Assembly (NCBI RefSeq): GCF_003945765.1
Contig: NZ_CP027712.1
Span: 62,001-126,000 of the forward strand
DNA from: Pseudomonas chlororaphis subsp. chlororaphis
GTDB lineage: Bacteria; Pseudomonadota; Gammaproteobacteria; Pseudomonadales; Pseudomonadaceae
Direction of reading: 5' to 3'
Length of the DNA: 64,000 bases
A program made the position numbers and the translations under genes. The first letter of the stretch is position 1; each line of letters begins with the position of its first letter. The notes beneath the pieces are model-generated. The model was not told the origin of the DNA, ran no database searches, and saw nothing but the letters and a program-made list of their open reading frames with translations. Shown here in pieces: positions 45,960 to 54,728 of this stretch.

Positions 45960-47618
45960 TCAGGGTGAATGGGTGATGTCAGCCATATCGTCCACGGCGA
46001 GCGCGCCGGTTTCGGAGGAACCCAGCACCACATAGGCGCTGCCGCAGAACAGCGAATTCAGGCGCTTCATATCGGCGATCAGTTCCAGATGCAGCGAGCT
46101 GGTCTCGATGCTCTGGACGATTTTACGTTGCAGACGGCTGACATGGGCATGGGCCAGGCGACGTTCCTGAGCGCGAAAGCGGCGTTTTTCCCGCAGCAGC
46201 TGGCGCGCGCTTTCCGGATCGGCGCTGAGAAACACCGAGAGCCCCAGGCGCAGGTTGGCGATCAGCTGTTCATGCAGGCCGGCCAGTTCTTCCAGGCCGA
46301 CTTCGGAAAAGGAGCGACGCTGCGCGGTCTTCTGCTGCTGGACCTTGCGCAACATGCGTTCGATCAGGTCGCTGGCCAGTTTCAGGTTGATCGCCAGTTC
46401 GATGATCTCGGCCCAGCGCCGGCTGTCCTGCTCGCCCAGGTCTTCCCGGGGCATCTGCGCCAGGTAGAGTTTGATCGCGTTATAGAGCACTTCGACATCG
46501 TCGTTGAGGTTGCGCATTTCCTGGGTGATCGCGGTCTGCTTGCCGTGCAGCACATCGCGCACGGCTTCGAGCATGGTTTCGACCAGGTCGCCGATGCGCA
46601 GGGTTTCCCGCGCCGCGTTGGCCAGGGCCAGGCTGGGGGTGGCCAGGGCGGTCGGATCGAGGTGGCGAGGCTTGGCCCGGCCATTGGTTTCCGGGCGTTC
46701 CGGCAGCAACCAGGTGCAGACCTTGGCCATCGGCCCGACCGTCGGCAGCAGTACCAGGCAACGCAGGGTGTTGTAGAGCAAGTGGAAACCAATCACCACT
46801 TCTTGCGGGCTGAAGTCCAGGCTGTCCATCCAGTGGGCGAGCGGGTCGAGCACCGGAATGATCAGCACCAGGCCGATCAGCTTGTACAGCAGGCTGCCCA
46901 GCGCCACCTGGCGGCCGGCGGCGTTCTGCATGTTGGTGCTGAGGAAAGCCAGCACCCCGCTGCCGATGTTGGCGCCGATCACCAGGCCGATGGCCACCGG
47001 CAGGCTGATCACGCCGGCGCCGGCCAGGGTCGCGGTGAGCAGCACGGCCGCGAGGCTGGAGTAGGAAATCATGGCGAACAGCGCGCCCATCAGGGCGTCG
47101 AGCAGGATGTCGCCGGTCAGCGAGGCGAACAGGACTTTCACGCCCTGGGCATGGGTGATGGGCGCGGCGGCTTCGACGATCAATTGCAGGGCCAGGATGA
47201 TCAGCCCCAGGCCGATCCCTACCCGCCCGAGCTGGCCGGCGCGGGTCTGTTTGCGCGACAGGAAGAAGATCACCCCGAGAAAGATCAGCAGCGGCGACAG
47301 CCAGGACAGGTCGAAGGTCAGTACCCGGGCCATCAGCGCGGTGCCGACGTCGGCGCCGAGCATGGTCGCCAGGGCGGGTGTCAGGGCCATCAGCCCCTGG
47401 CCGACGAACGAGGTGACCAGCATCGCCGTGGCGTTGCTGCTCTGGACCATGGCGGTGACCAGGATCCCGGCGATGAAAGCCAACGGACGCTTGGCCATGT
47501 TCTGGCCGATCAGGTGGCGCAGGTTCGAGCCATAGACCCGCAGGATGCCGGTGCGGACGATATGCGTGCCCCAGATCAGCAAGGCCACGGCGGACAGCAA
47601 ATTGAGCAGGGTGAGCAT
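45960..47618 (-). CDS. Na/Pi cotransporter family protein with PhoU-like tail
   Basis: 552 residues. The first 300 residues hold two inverted PNaS repeats with the QSSNATAMLVTSFVGQG-type motif (about 59-76) and SYSSLAAVLLTATLAG (about 190). The last 200 residues are helical and PhoU-like. Such proteins couple sodium to phosphate export or uptake. Ends 57 bases from the M16 gene start. Confidence 0.9.
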   Translation of the reverse strand: MLTLLNLLSAVALLIWGTHIVRTGILRVYGSNLRHLIGQNMAKRPLAFIAGILVTAMVQSSNATAMLVTSFVGQGLMALTPALATMLGADVGTALMARVLTFDLSWLSPLLIFLGVIFFLSRKQTRAGQLGRVGIGLGLIILALQLIVEAAAPITHAQGVKVLFASLTGDILLDALMGALFAMISYSSLAAVLLTATLAGAGVISLPVAIGLVIGANIGSGVLAFLSTNMQNAAGRQVALGSLLYKLIGLVLIIPVLDPLAHWMDSLDFSPQEVVIGFHLLYNTLRCLVLLPTVGPMAKVCTWLLPERPETNGRAKPRHLDPTALATPSLALANAARETLRIGDLVETMLEAVRDVLHGKQTAITQEMRNLNDDVEVLYNAIKLYLAQMPREDLGEQDSRRWAEIIELAINLKLASDLIERMLRKVQQQKTAQRRSFSEVGLEELAGLHEQLIANLRLGLSVFLSADPESARQLLREKRRFRAQERRLAHAHVSRLQRKIVQSIETSSLHLELIADMKRLNSLFCGSAYVVLGSSETGALAVDDMADITHSP

Positions 47619-47791
47619 AACGGCCCCCTGTGGTGAATAGCGCCCCAGAGGGGCAAGTTAACGGTGCCGCGCGTTGTTCTACGTTCTGTACTTAAGCTGT
47701 AGTTGGCTAACGGTCTGTACGCCAGCATCGCATAGCTGATGCGGCGATTGAAACAAAACTGTCATGAAGAAAGCGGTTTTTCGCGGGCGTG

Positions 47792-47817
47792 AAAAAGGGG
47801 CTCGAAAGCCCCTTTTT
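47792..47817 (-). terminator. Intrinsic terminator after the TerC gene
   Basis: AAAAAGGGGCT (47792-47802), loop CGAA, AGCCCCTTTTT (47807-47817): perfect 11-base stem with A and T flanks, usable in both directions. It ends the leftward TerC transcript. Confidence 0.85.
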
Positions 47818-47833
47818 CTGCTGCGCTCTCGGG

Positions 47834-48601
47834 TTATTGACCCGGGATGTCCTTGCGCAGTTTCACCGGGTCCTGCTGCTTTTTCTTTTTCGCGATGGCG
47901 GTGCGCATCTTGATGTTGATCGCCTCCACCGCCAGCGAGAAGGCCATGGCGAAGTAGACGTAGCCTTTTGGCACGTGCACTTCGAACGCCTCGGCGATCA
48001 GTACGGTACCGACCACCAGCAGGAACGACAGCGCCAGCATTTTCAGCGACGGGTGCTTGTCGATGAACTCGCTGATGGTGCCCGAAGCCAGCATCATCAC
48101 CAGCACCGCGACGATGATCGCCGCGACCATGACCGGTACATGGGAGACCATGCCGACGGCAGTGATCACCGAGTCCAGGGAGAACACGATGTCGATGATT
48201 GCGATCTGGATGATGGTGTAGAGGAAGTTGCCGCCCTTGCCGCTTGGCTCTTCCGCGGTTTCGTCCTCGCCTTCCAGGGCGTGGTACATCTCCTGGGAGC
48301 TCTTCCAGAGCAGGAACAGGCCACCGAAGAACAGGATCAGGTCACGCCCGGAAATACCCTGGCCGAAGACCACGAACAGGTCGGCGGTCAGGCGCATGAC
48401 CCAGGTGATCGACAGCAACAGGAGGATCCGCGTGATCATGGCCAGCGCCAGACCGAAAATCCGGGTCCGTGCCTGCATGTGCTTGGGCATGCGGCTGACC
48501 AGGATCGAGATCATGATGATGTTATCGATACCCAGGACGATTTCCAGGGCGGTCAGGGTAAAGAAGGCAACCCAGATTTCCGGGTTGGTCAGCCATTCCA
48601 T
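47834..48601 (-). CDS. TerC-family membrane protein
   Basis: 255 residues, seven or so helices. TerC signature with paired acidic residues in helices: ALEIVLGIDNIIMI (about 19-32) and IIDIVFSLDSVITAVG (about 139-154). TerC proteins are linked to metal (manganese) export and to metal loading of secreted enzymes. A Lys-rich C-terminus (AKKKKQQ). The 88-base leader to the next gene is too short to hold a yybP-ykoY riboswitch and none is visible. Confidence 0.92.
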   Translation of the reverse strand: MEWLTNPEIWVAFFTLTALEIVLGIDNIIMISILVSRMPKHMQARTRIFGLALAMITRILLLLSITWVMRLTADLFVVFGQGISGRDLILFFGGLFLLWKSSQEMYHALEGEDETAEEPSGKGGNFLYTIIQIAIIDIVFSLDSVITAVGMVSHVPVMVAAIIVAVLVMMLASGTISEFIDKHPSLKMLALSFLLVVGTVLIAEAFEVHVPKGYVYFAMAFSLAVEAINIKMRTAIAKKKKQQDPVKLRKDIPGQ

Positions 48602-48689
48602 GTGTATTCCTTTGAGCGAGTGTTGTACCGCGCCAGTCGAGATTTCCGAGAACGAAGTCTAGCGGCCGGCGCGGTGAGTCAATTGCTTT

Positions 48690-49997
48690 TTATAGAGTGC
48701 TGAACAGCGGAAAAATCCCCATCAGCAAGGCGGCGAACATTATGCACAGGCAAACCAGCACTGCCCACTTGAGGGTGAAGCGCTGGTGATCGCCGAACTC
48801 GATACCGGCCAGGGCTACCAGCAGGTAGGTGGATGGTACCAGCGGGCTCAGCAAGTGCACGGGTTGGCCGACGATCGAGGCACGTGCCATTTCCACCGCG
48901 GTGATGCCGTAGTGACTGGCGGCCTCGGCGAGGACTGGCAACACACCGTAATAGAAGGCGTCGTTGGACATGAAGAAGGTGAACGGCATGCTCACCAGCG
49001 CGGTGATCACCGCCAGGTACGGGCCCAGTGCATCCGGAATCACCGCCAGCAGGCTCTTGGACATGGCATCGACCATGCCGGTACCGGACAGGATGCCGGT
49101 GAAGATACCGGCGGCGAAGATCAGCCCGACCACCGCCAGCACGCTGCCGGCATGGGCCGCGACGCGATCCTTCTGCTGTTGCAGGCACGGGTAGTTGACG
49201 ATCATCGCGATACTGAAGGCCACCATGAACAGCACAGGCAGCGGCAACAGGCCGGCGATCAGTGCGCACATCAGGGCGAAGGTCAGGGCGCCGTTGAACC
49301 AGATCAGCTTCGGACGACGAGCATCCGGAAACTGCGAAACGCTGATTTCGCTGTGGTCGATCTCGTCGCCCTGCAGGTGCAGTTCGCCCAGGCGCGCACG
49401 TTCGCGCTTACCGTACATGTAGGCGATCGCCAGGATTGCCACCACGCCGGCCAGCATCGCCGGGATCATCGGCACGAAGATGTCCGACGGGTCGACATGC
49501 AGCGCACTGGCGGCACGGGCGGTCGGGCCACCCCAGGGGGTCATGTTCATCACGCCGCCGGCCAGGATGATCAGGCCGGCCATGATCCGCGGGCTCATGC
49601 CGATGCGGCTGTACAGCGGCAGCATGGCCGCCACGCAGATCATGTAGGTGGTGGCGCCGTCGCCGTCCAGGGACACCACCAGCGCGAGCACGGCGGTACC
49701 GACCGAGACTTTGAGCGGGTCACCCTTGACCAGCTTGAGGATCTTGCGCACGGCCGGGTCGAACAGGCCGGAGTCGATCATCAAGGCGAAATACAGGATG
49801 GCGAACATCAGCATCACGCCGGTCGGTGCCAGCTTGGTGATGCCTTCGAGCATCATCGGGCCGATCTTCGGGGCGAAGCCGCCGAACAGCGCGAACAGGA
49901 TAGGAACGATGATCAGGGCGATCAGCGCGGACAGGCGCTTGGTCATGATCAGGAACATGAAGGTGATGACCATGGCGAAGCCAAGGAAAGTCAGCAT
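48690..49997 (-). CDS. Citrate-Mg2+:H+/Ca2+ symporter (CitMHS)
   Basis: 435 residues, about 12 membrane helices. CitMHS family marks: LDGDGATTYMICVAAMLPLY (about 110-129), MTPWGGPTARAASAL (about 151-165) and MPFTFFMSNDAFYYG (about 339-353). Imports citrate complexed with a divalent metal. PA5476 (citA) is the likely counterpart. ATG 49997. A regulatory pair is not encoded next to it here. Confidence 0.92.
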   Translation of the reverse strand: MLTFLGFAMVITFMFLIMTKRLSALIALIIVPILFALFGGFAPKIGPMMLEGITKLAPTGVMLMFAILYFALMIDSGLFDPAVRKILKLVKGDPLKVSVGTAVLALVVSLDGDGATTYMICVAAMLPLYSRIGMSPRIMAGLIILAGGVMNMTPWGGPTARAASALHVDPSDIFVPMIPAMLAGVVAILAIAYMYGKRERARLGELHLQGDEIDHSEISVSQFPDARRPKLIWFNGALTFALMCALIAGLLPLPVLFMVAFSIAMIVNYPCLQQQKDRVAAHAGSVLAVVGLIFAAGIFTGILSGTGMVDAMSKSLLAVIPDALGPYLAVITALVSMPFTFFMSNDAFYYGVLPVLAEAASHYGITAVEMARASIVGQPVHLLSPLVPSTYLLVALAGIEFGDHQRFTLKWAVLVCLCIMFAALLMGIFPLFSTL

Positions 49998-50340
49998 GGG
50001 AATACTCCAGGCGTAGCGCGGCTAGGGAATGGCGAACCGGATGGGGTCAGCGCAGAACGGGAAGCGCGGGACGGGCTGGAGGAAGCGGGACGAAAAGGCG
50101 GGTACGAACGGACATCAGAATCACCATTGTTGTTGTTAATTGGGCCTGGAGGCGCAAAAACGCCCATTGGCCAACCGGTCTGTTGCCGGCAGTGGAGGCG
50201 ATCCTAATCGCGGAAGCTTTCAGCTACCTTTCGTTGTAGAAAGCAATGAGTGGATGCGTCGCGAGCCGACGTGCGGTCAAAAAACAACCAGATCGGCCCG
50301 TTGGCCGAGTTTTCCGGAACAGTCGCTGGGAGGTCTTTGT
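49998..50340. other. 343-base divergent non-coding region
   Basis: It separates the citrate transporter (leftward) from the GFA-family gene (rightward). It holds a possible 22-codon leader frame on the minus strand (50047-50115), an AT-rich stretch at 50125-50142 that could be the leftward promoter, and a small dyad GGCGCAAAAACGCC at 50152-50165. Nothing else is evident. Confidence 0.5.
50047..50115 (-). CDS. Possible 22-residue leader peptide of citrate transporter
   Basis: An ATG at 50115 opens a 22-codon frame (MSVRTRLFVPLPPARPALPV and LR) ending with TGA at 50047, about 50 bases before the transporter start. It is rich in Arg, Leu and Pro. A weak GGTGA lies upstream. Could be a translated leader or chance. 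Confidence 0.25.
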   Translation of the reverse strand: MSVRTRLFVPLPPARPALPVLR

Positions 50341-50742
50341 ATGAGCCTGTTGCACACCGGCGGTTGCCACTGCGGCCAGCTGCGTTATCAGTTCAGCGGG
50401 CCATTGTGCGATATCGCCCATTGCCATTGTTCGATCTGCCGGCGGGTCAGCGGCGGCCTGGTGACTACCTGGATCACCCTGCCCCGCCAGGCTTTCCAGT
50501 GGCTGGCCGGGACGCCGGCCCGCTACGACTCTTCGCCCGGCTGTGCGCGGTATTTCTGCCCGAACTGCGGAGCGCATCTGGCGCTGGTCACCCAACTGAG
50601 CCCGGACAGCATCGATGTGACCATCGCCACCCTGGACCATCCGGAGCTGGCGCCGGCCGAGCGGCATATCTGGACCGACAGCCGCTTGCCCTGGTTGCAC
50701 CTGGATGAGCAGTTGCCGGGAGAGGCCGAGGAGACGTTGTAA
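50341..50742 (+). CDS. GFA/CENP-V family zinc protein
   Basis: 133 residues. The zinc cysteines of the glutathione-dependent formaldehyde-activating (GFA) fold are present: GGCHCGQLRY (about 8-17), HCHCSICRR (about 28-36) and CPNCGAHL (about 78-85). Most members are not true formaldehyde-activating enzymes, so the substrate is unknown. Start ATG 50341 (MSLLHTGG). The ribosome site GGGAGG is at about 50327-50332. Confidence 0.88.
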   Translation: MSLLHTGGCHCGQLRYQFSGPLCDIAHCHCSICRRVSGGLVTTWITLPRQAFQWLAGTPARYDSSPGCARYFCPNCGAHLALVTQLSPDSIDVTIATLDHPELAPAERHIWTDSRLPWLHLDEQLPGEAEETL

Positions 50743-50755
50743 GGTTGTGGGATCG

Positions 50756-50813
50756 CTTCGCAGGCAAGCCTCGTTCCTGCGCATTCTCGTAGGAGCGAGG
50801 CTTGCCCGCGAAG
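50756..50813. repeat. REP inverted pair (family B)
   Basis: Arms 50756-50780 and 50789-50813 (core GCAAGCCTCGTTCCT against AGGAGCGAGGCTTGC) with an 8-base loop. It lies between the convergent GFA and DUF4105 genes. Confidence 0.88.
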
Positions 50814-50822
50814 CTTTTGACG

Positions 50823-52784
50823 TCAGGGCAGTTCCAGCCCGCCCGCGGCCTTGTGCAGGGTCCGCAGATGTTCGCCGACCTGTTTCAGGTTGGCCTCGTT
50901 GGCGGCGATTTCGGCAGCGCGGCTCGGCTCCAGCAACGCGCGCACTTCCTTGTCCAGATCGCCGGTCAGGGCTTGCAGCTGTCTCTGGCGCAGGCTGCTT
51001 TCCGCTTCCAGGCGTTGCCATTCGCTCGGCTGCGGCAAGCCATAACCGCTGCTACCGAGCAATTCGGCCGGGCGACTGAGGAAGCCACTGTTGGCGAGGA
51101 TTTCCTGCAGGGTCTTGTTGGCCTTGTCCATGCCGCCGTTCTGCAGCTCGCGAGCCCCCAGATAACGCTGCTTGACCTCATCCTGGGCCAGCAGCAGCTG
51201 GCGCCGGAAGCTCGCCTGTTCGAGCAGCAGCAAGGCGGCGCTGGTGCGCAGGTCCGCCTGGTCGAACCACTGGCGACGCTGCGCGGCACTCAGGGACAGC
51301 CAGTCTTCCACGCTGTTCTGTTTGATCGGCAGGTGCTTTTTCAACACCTCGAACATCGCCTGGTAGCGGTCGCGGAAGGAGTCGAAGCGATACCCCAGGC
51401 GCAAGGCTTCGCGAGGATCGTCCAATACGCTGGTATCGGCCAGGCCGCGGCCCTTGAGCACTTCCAGCAGGCCGTTGGGCATGATGCTGTCGAGCCCGGT
51501 GAGCTGGGCATTGTTGCTGCCGCTGCGCAGCAGCTTCAGGCTTTCCACGGCGCAGTTGTTGGACAGGAAGTAATAGTTGCCGTCGTAGCTCCAGTGCATC
51601 TCGGCGGCACGCTCGACCACTTCTTCGATCTCGTTGCGCGACAGGTTCAGCGGCACCGAAGCCAGGCTGCGCAGCTCGGTCTTGGTGTATTCATCGATGA
51701 CCTGGGCCAATGGCAGGATAAACAGGCGGGACGGGTATTTGCCGACCAGGCCGTCCCAGCTCGACAGCTGCACGTCACCGACAAAGGCGCGGTAGGACAG
51801 CACCAGGTGCTGCTCGAGGTCCAGTCGGCAATCCGGCCCGCGCGGCCGGCCAGGTGCGCAGATCACCAGGCGCAACATGCTGTGCCCCCAGCGGCTGACC
51901 CAGTTCTGGTTGGCTTCGGCCAGCAGGTAATCCACGGCATAGACCCGCTCCGGGTCGACCTTGCCTAGCGGCTGCTTGGCGAAGTCGTTGCCGGCGTTGA
52001 GGAAGGCGAAGGACTGGGCGCAGGTGTCCTTGGCCTTCGGCGCCCAGCCGAAGTGTTCCTGGTAATAACGGTACAGTGCCGGTCGGCGGCAGGCGTAGCT
52101 CGGGTCCAGGAGGAAGTACTCCATGTTCACCGCGACGAACTCTTTGGGGTTGGTCGTTTCGTAGATATCCGGGCTGCGAGCGACCTGGCGGTTGTACTGC
52201 TCGCGTTCGCCGCGGCGGCCGACGTATTGCGGCCAGCCGGCGAGGTCGAGCAGGCGCGGGTCGTCGCTGAGGGTGAAGCGGCGCGCGGTCTGGCCGCGGC
52301 ACTGGTCCGGCAGCCCGATCAGGCCCGAGGCGCTGTTCTGGCGACTGCAGCGCTGGATCAGCGTGCGTTCGGCACCCGACCACAGGCGCGAACGGTCATA
52401 AATATGGGTGAGTTCATGCAGCACGGTGGCGAGCATTTCCCGGCGCACGGTGCCATGGGGACGATGGGTTTTCTGGGTGGCCGCGCTGCCGTCGGTGAGG
52501 CTGGCCAGCAGTTTGCGATTCAGGTCGAGTTCGTCGACCAACGATGCCTGGCCGTAGGCGTTGTGAGGCATGTCGTCGGTCCAGCCGACATCGATGCGAC
52601 GGTCCAGTTGTTCGATGAAGCGCGGCGGCAGCGCTTGCATTGCTTCATCCAGCAGCGCCTGGCTGGCGTGCTGCTGCTCCGGGCTCAAGCCTTCGGTCTT
52701 GAGCCGCAGTTGCAGGCCGGCCTGAGCGCTGTTGCCCAAGAGTAACAGCGCTGCGCCCAGCAGCCAGGCGGCGAGCGGCCTCAC
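50823..52784 (-). CDS. DUF4105-domain exported protein with HExxH motif
   Basis: 653 residues. Signal peptide ends SAQA/GLQL. The N-terminal part has a metallopeptidase-like HELTH at 123-127 in VLHELTHIYDRS; the middle (about 280-450) is the DUF4105 region (WGHSMLRLVICA, LSYRAFVGDVQLSSWDG, YYFLSNNCAVESLKLL, the last with an NC dyad like lipobox amidase/papain-type families). The start codon is GTG at 52784, overlapping the stop of the upstream DUF2388 gene (GTGA). Periplasmic or outer-membrane linked; a hydrolase is plausible but unproven. Confidence 0.8.
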   Translation of the reverse strand: MRPLAAWLLGAALLLLGNSAQAGLQLRLKTEGLSPEQQHASQALLDEAMQALPPRFIEQLDRRIDVGWTDDMPHNAYGQASLVDELDLNRKLLASLTDGSAATQKTHRPHGTVRREMLATVLHELTHIYDRSRLWSGAERTLIQRCSRQNSASGLIGLPDQCRGQTARRFTLSDDPRLLDLAGWPQYVGRRGEREQYNRQVARSPDIYETTNPKEFVAVNMEYFLLDPSYACRRPALYRYYQEHFGWAPKAKDTCAQSFAFLNAGNDFAKQPLGKVDPERVYAVDYLLAEANQNWVSRWGHSMLRLVICAPGRPRGPDCRLDLEQHLVLSYRAFVGDVQLSSWDGLVGKYPSRLFILPLAQVIDEYTKTELRSLASVPLNLSRNEIEEVVERAAEMHWSYDGNYYFLSNNCAVESLKLLRSGSNNAQLTGLDSIMPNGLLEVLKGRGLADTSVLDDPREALRLGYRFDSFRDRYQAMFEVLKKHLPIKQNSVEDWLSLSAAQRRQWFDQADLRTSAALLLLEQASFRRQLLLAQDEVKQRYLGARELQNGGMDKANKTLQEILANSGFLSRPAELLGSSGYGLPQPSEWQRLEAESSLRQRQLQALTGDLDKEVRALLEPSRAAEIAANEANLKQVGEHLRTLHKAAGGLELP

Positions 52785-53101
52785 AGTGCGAGGATGGCTT
52801 CGGCGAGTACCTGATCACTGGCGCCGCGGGCTTGCGGCACACGGTTACGCAAGGTATCGAAGGCGGCTTCCAGTTGGGCGCCACGAATATCGCCGTCGCT
52901 GGCGACGAAGCTGGCGGCGTCGTCATGGGCGGCACGTACGATTTTCGAGTCGCGGATGGAGGTGGTGGTGTCCGAGGTGAAATCGATGGTACGACCAAAG
53001 GCTCGAACGATGATGTTACTGGTGGCTACCAGGGTTTGTGCCTGGGCCACATCAGCCAACAGCAACAGGCCAAGGGTGGCAGCAATCAGCGGGCTACGCA
53101 T
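52781..53101 (-). CDS. DUF2388 secreted protein, copy 1
   Basis: 106 residues. Signal peptide ends DVAQA/QTLV. The conserved core is IRDSKIVRAAHDDAASFVAS, followed by DGDIRGAQLEAAFDTLR and a C-terminal LAEAILAL. Third of three tandem paralogs on this strand and translationally coupled to the DUF4105 gene. The DUF2388 (TIGR02448) family is small, mainly Pseudomonas, and of unknown function. Confidence 0.85.
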   Translation of the reverse strand: MRSPLIAATLGLLLLADVAQAQTLVATSNIIVRAFGRTIDFTSDTTTSIRDSKIVRAAHDDAASFVASDGDIRGAQLEAAFDTLRNRVPQARGASDQVLAEAILAL

Positions 53102-53128
53102 GGAACGACTCCGGGATGACAGGGATAG

Positions 53129-53437
53129 TTATTGGACGAGAATTGCCTGCGCCAGTTCAAGGTCGCCGACATGAAGTTGTGGCTGGGTTTTACGCAGGTA
53201 TTTCAGGGCTGATTCCAGCCGGGCTCCGCGCAGGTGGCCGTCAGTGGCAATGAACGCCGCGGCATCATCCTGGGCCGCCAGTACGCGTTTGTTGTCGAAA
53301 GGCGCGGAGGTCACTTTGCTGGTGGCGTAGCCCGTGATGACCAGGCCTTGCGTGCTCAGGTCGAAAGCAGCGGCCGAGCCAGTCCAACACAGGACAATCA
53401 ACGAAGGGACGGTAAGCAAGGATCTGAAAAAACGCAT
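53129..53437 (-). CDS. DUF2388 secreted protein, copy 2 (divergent)
   Basis: 102 residues, start at ATG 53437 (MRFFRSLL). Signal peptide ends GSAAA/FDLS. The core is altered to NKRVLAAQDDAAAFIATDG and the domain ends LELAQAILVQ. It is the most divergent of the three paralogs and lacks the Ser/Thr-rich segment before the core. The 27-base gap to copy 1 suggests one transcript. Confidence 0.82.
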   Translation of the reverse strand: MRFFRSLLTVPSLIVLCWTGSAAAFDLSTQGLVITGYATSKVTSAPFDNKRVLAAQDDAAAFIATDGHLRGARLESALKYLRKTQPQLHVGDLELAQAILVQ

Positions 53438-53543
53438 GAGTCTCGACAGCTGAAAAACCAGCGGCAAGGCTAGCGCAATGCCCGGGCGAGAGCTAGCGCC
53501 CAGGGTTTCGGGTGCGTTGGCGCACCCGTCACCGGACCAGGGG

Positions 53544-53861
53544 TCAGATCGTCAGGATGGCCTGAGCGAGTTGGGCGTCAGTAGCGCTCAGTTGTGGCAA
53601 CTGCTGGCGGATGTGGTCAAACGCGCTTTCCAGCTTCACACCGCGAATGGCGCCTTCGGTAGCGACAAAACTGGCGGCGTCGTCACGAGCGGCGCGCACG
53701 ATTTTGTTGTCACGGAACGAGGATGTGACGTCGGAAGTCGCATCGGAAGTGGCCTTGAGTGCGCCAACTACCGCATCGGTGGTAACGATAAAGCTGGAGG
53801 CGTGGGCGTTGGAGGCCAAGGCCAGCAAGGCAGCAGCGCTGAGCAGGCGAAGACGGGACAT
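53544..53861 (-). CDS. DUF2388 secreted protein, copy 3
   Basis: 105 residues, start at ATG 53861 (MSRLRLLSAAALL) with AAGGAG upstream. Signal peptide ends SNAHA/SSFI. Core FRDNKIVRAARDDAASFVAT, then GAIRGVKLESAFDHIRQQL, ending LAQAILTI; closest to copy 1. It is first in the array, so the promoter of the four-gene unit should lie at 53870-53990. Confidence 0.85.
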   Translation of the reverse strand: MSRLRLLSAAALLALASNAHASSFIVTTDAVVGALKATSDATSDVTSSFRDNKIVRAARDDAASFVATEGAIRGVKLESAFDHIRQQLPQLSATDAQLAQAILTI

Positions 53862-54025
53862 AGGTAAAACTCCTTGATAACAGATAGGGTGGTGCTGAGT
53901 GGGCACCAGGTAGTCACTGTGGGGCAGATGAATCAGACACCCCTTCAGGAAAATCGCTACACGCTACTGGATATTAGGCCCACCCCATCTGTTCGAATAG
54001 CCCTCTTCTGCTGTCCTGGTGCGAA

Positions 54026-54235
54026 CTAGCGCCAGAAGGGCTTATCCAGTTCGGCCATGCGATCGCTGTGGCTGATACCTACATCGGATAATTGCTGATC
54101 GTTGAGCCCCGCCAGCACCCGACGTGTTCGGGCGTTCTGCTGCATCTGGCACAAGGCGCGGTACAAGCGTTTCCACACGCTTATCTGAGGATGGGAAAAG
54201 CTGAGAGGTGCGATACGTCCTGGTATGTGGTTCAT
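54026..54235 (-). CDS. DUF1127 small protein 1
   Basis: 69 residues, basic, with the DUF1127 pattern RRVLAGLNDQQLSDVGISHSDRMAELDKPFWR at the C-terminus (YjiS-like). AAGGA precedes ATG 54235. DUF1127 proteins in other bacteria bind RNA or modulate phosphate/carbon metabolism and growth-phase traits; the role here is unknown. Upstream it has the motif AACTGTATCTGTCGG that recurs before the second DUF1127 gene. Confidence 0.82.
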   Translation of the reverse strand: MNHIPGRIAPLSFSHPQISVWKRLYRALCQMQQNARTRRVLAGLNDQQLSDVGISHSDRMAELDKPFWR

Positions 54236-54305
54236 GGTGCGGTCCTTTCGGCAGGCCGAAGTCAGGGACTTGGGACACCATGTTGCTATTCATGCAGGCA
54301 CGCAT

Positions 54306-54369
54306 ACAGATACACCGGTATGAAATTGTACTGGTTCAGTTTCATTTATATTTAAACTGTATCTGTCGG
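54306..54369 (-). promoter_or_regulatory. Operator-like repeats upstream of DUF1127 gene 1
   Basis: ACAGATACA (54306-54314) and its exact complement TGTATCTGT (54358-54366) face each other across 43 AT-rich bases. The right copy lies in AACTGTATCTGTCGG (54355-54369), nearly identical to 54881-54895. The spacing and placement suit binding by a regulator on both sides of a promoter. Confidence 0.5.
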
Positions 54370-54420
54370 GCCATGCCCTTTCTGTACCGGCGGCTTCCGG
54401 CATTGTCAGGCCTTAAACGA

Positions 54421-54460
54421 CAAAACCCGTCGCGGTTGCCCGCGACGGGTTTTGTTTTTT
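54421..54460. terminator. Bidirectional intrinsic terminator
   Basis: A perfect 15-base stem (54421-54435 with 54440-54454, core CCCGTCGCGG) with loop TTGC, then TTTTTT to 54460. It lies between the two DUF1127 genes. As both run leftward it probably ends the transcript of the second one. Confidence 0.88.
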
Positions 54461-54512
54461 CAATTCGGGGTGCTGGCGGTGGACCCGATGGGTCAGAGCC
54501 AGCGACGCTAAC

Positions 54513-54728
54513 TTAGCGCCAGAACGGCTTGCTCAGCTCTTCGTAGCGTTGAGCTTCGCTGATACCTGCGTCAGCCAGCAGACGCGAATCCAGGCGAGCC
54601 AGTTGGTGGCGGCTGGAGATGCGGCGCTGCCACAGCATCAGGTTGGCGAGAACGCGCAGAGGCATGGAAGCCTGGGTTTTTGCAGCTTTGTCTTCGAAGA
54701 ACAGTTCGGAACTGAGTGTACGTTCCAT
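54513..54728 (-). CDS. DUF1127 small protein 2
   Basis: 71 residues: MERTLSSELFFEDKAAKTQA, then a basic helical part and the C-terminal DUF1127 motif LARLDSRLLADAGISEAQRYEELSKPFWR. I start at ATG 54728, with GGAAGGA nine bases upstream; ATG 54737 is too close to that site. It shares its C-terminal half (ISxxxRxxELxKPFWR) with DUF1127 gene 1. Confidence 0.82.
   Translation of the reverse strand: MERTLSSELFFEDKAAKTQASMPLRVLANLMLWQRRISSRHQLARLDSRLLADAGISEAQRYEELSKPFWR

Noticed and set aside
48602..48689. Manganese (yybP-ykoY) riboswitch before the TerC gene
   Set aside because: Only 88 bases are available and no conserved yybP-ykoY core is visible, although this riboswitch precedes TerC genes in other bacteria.
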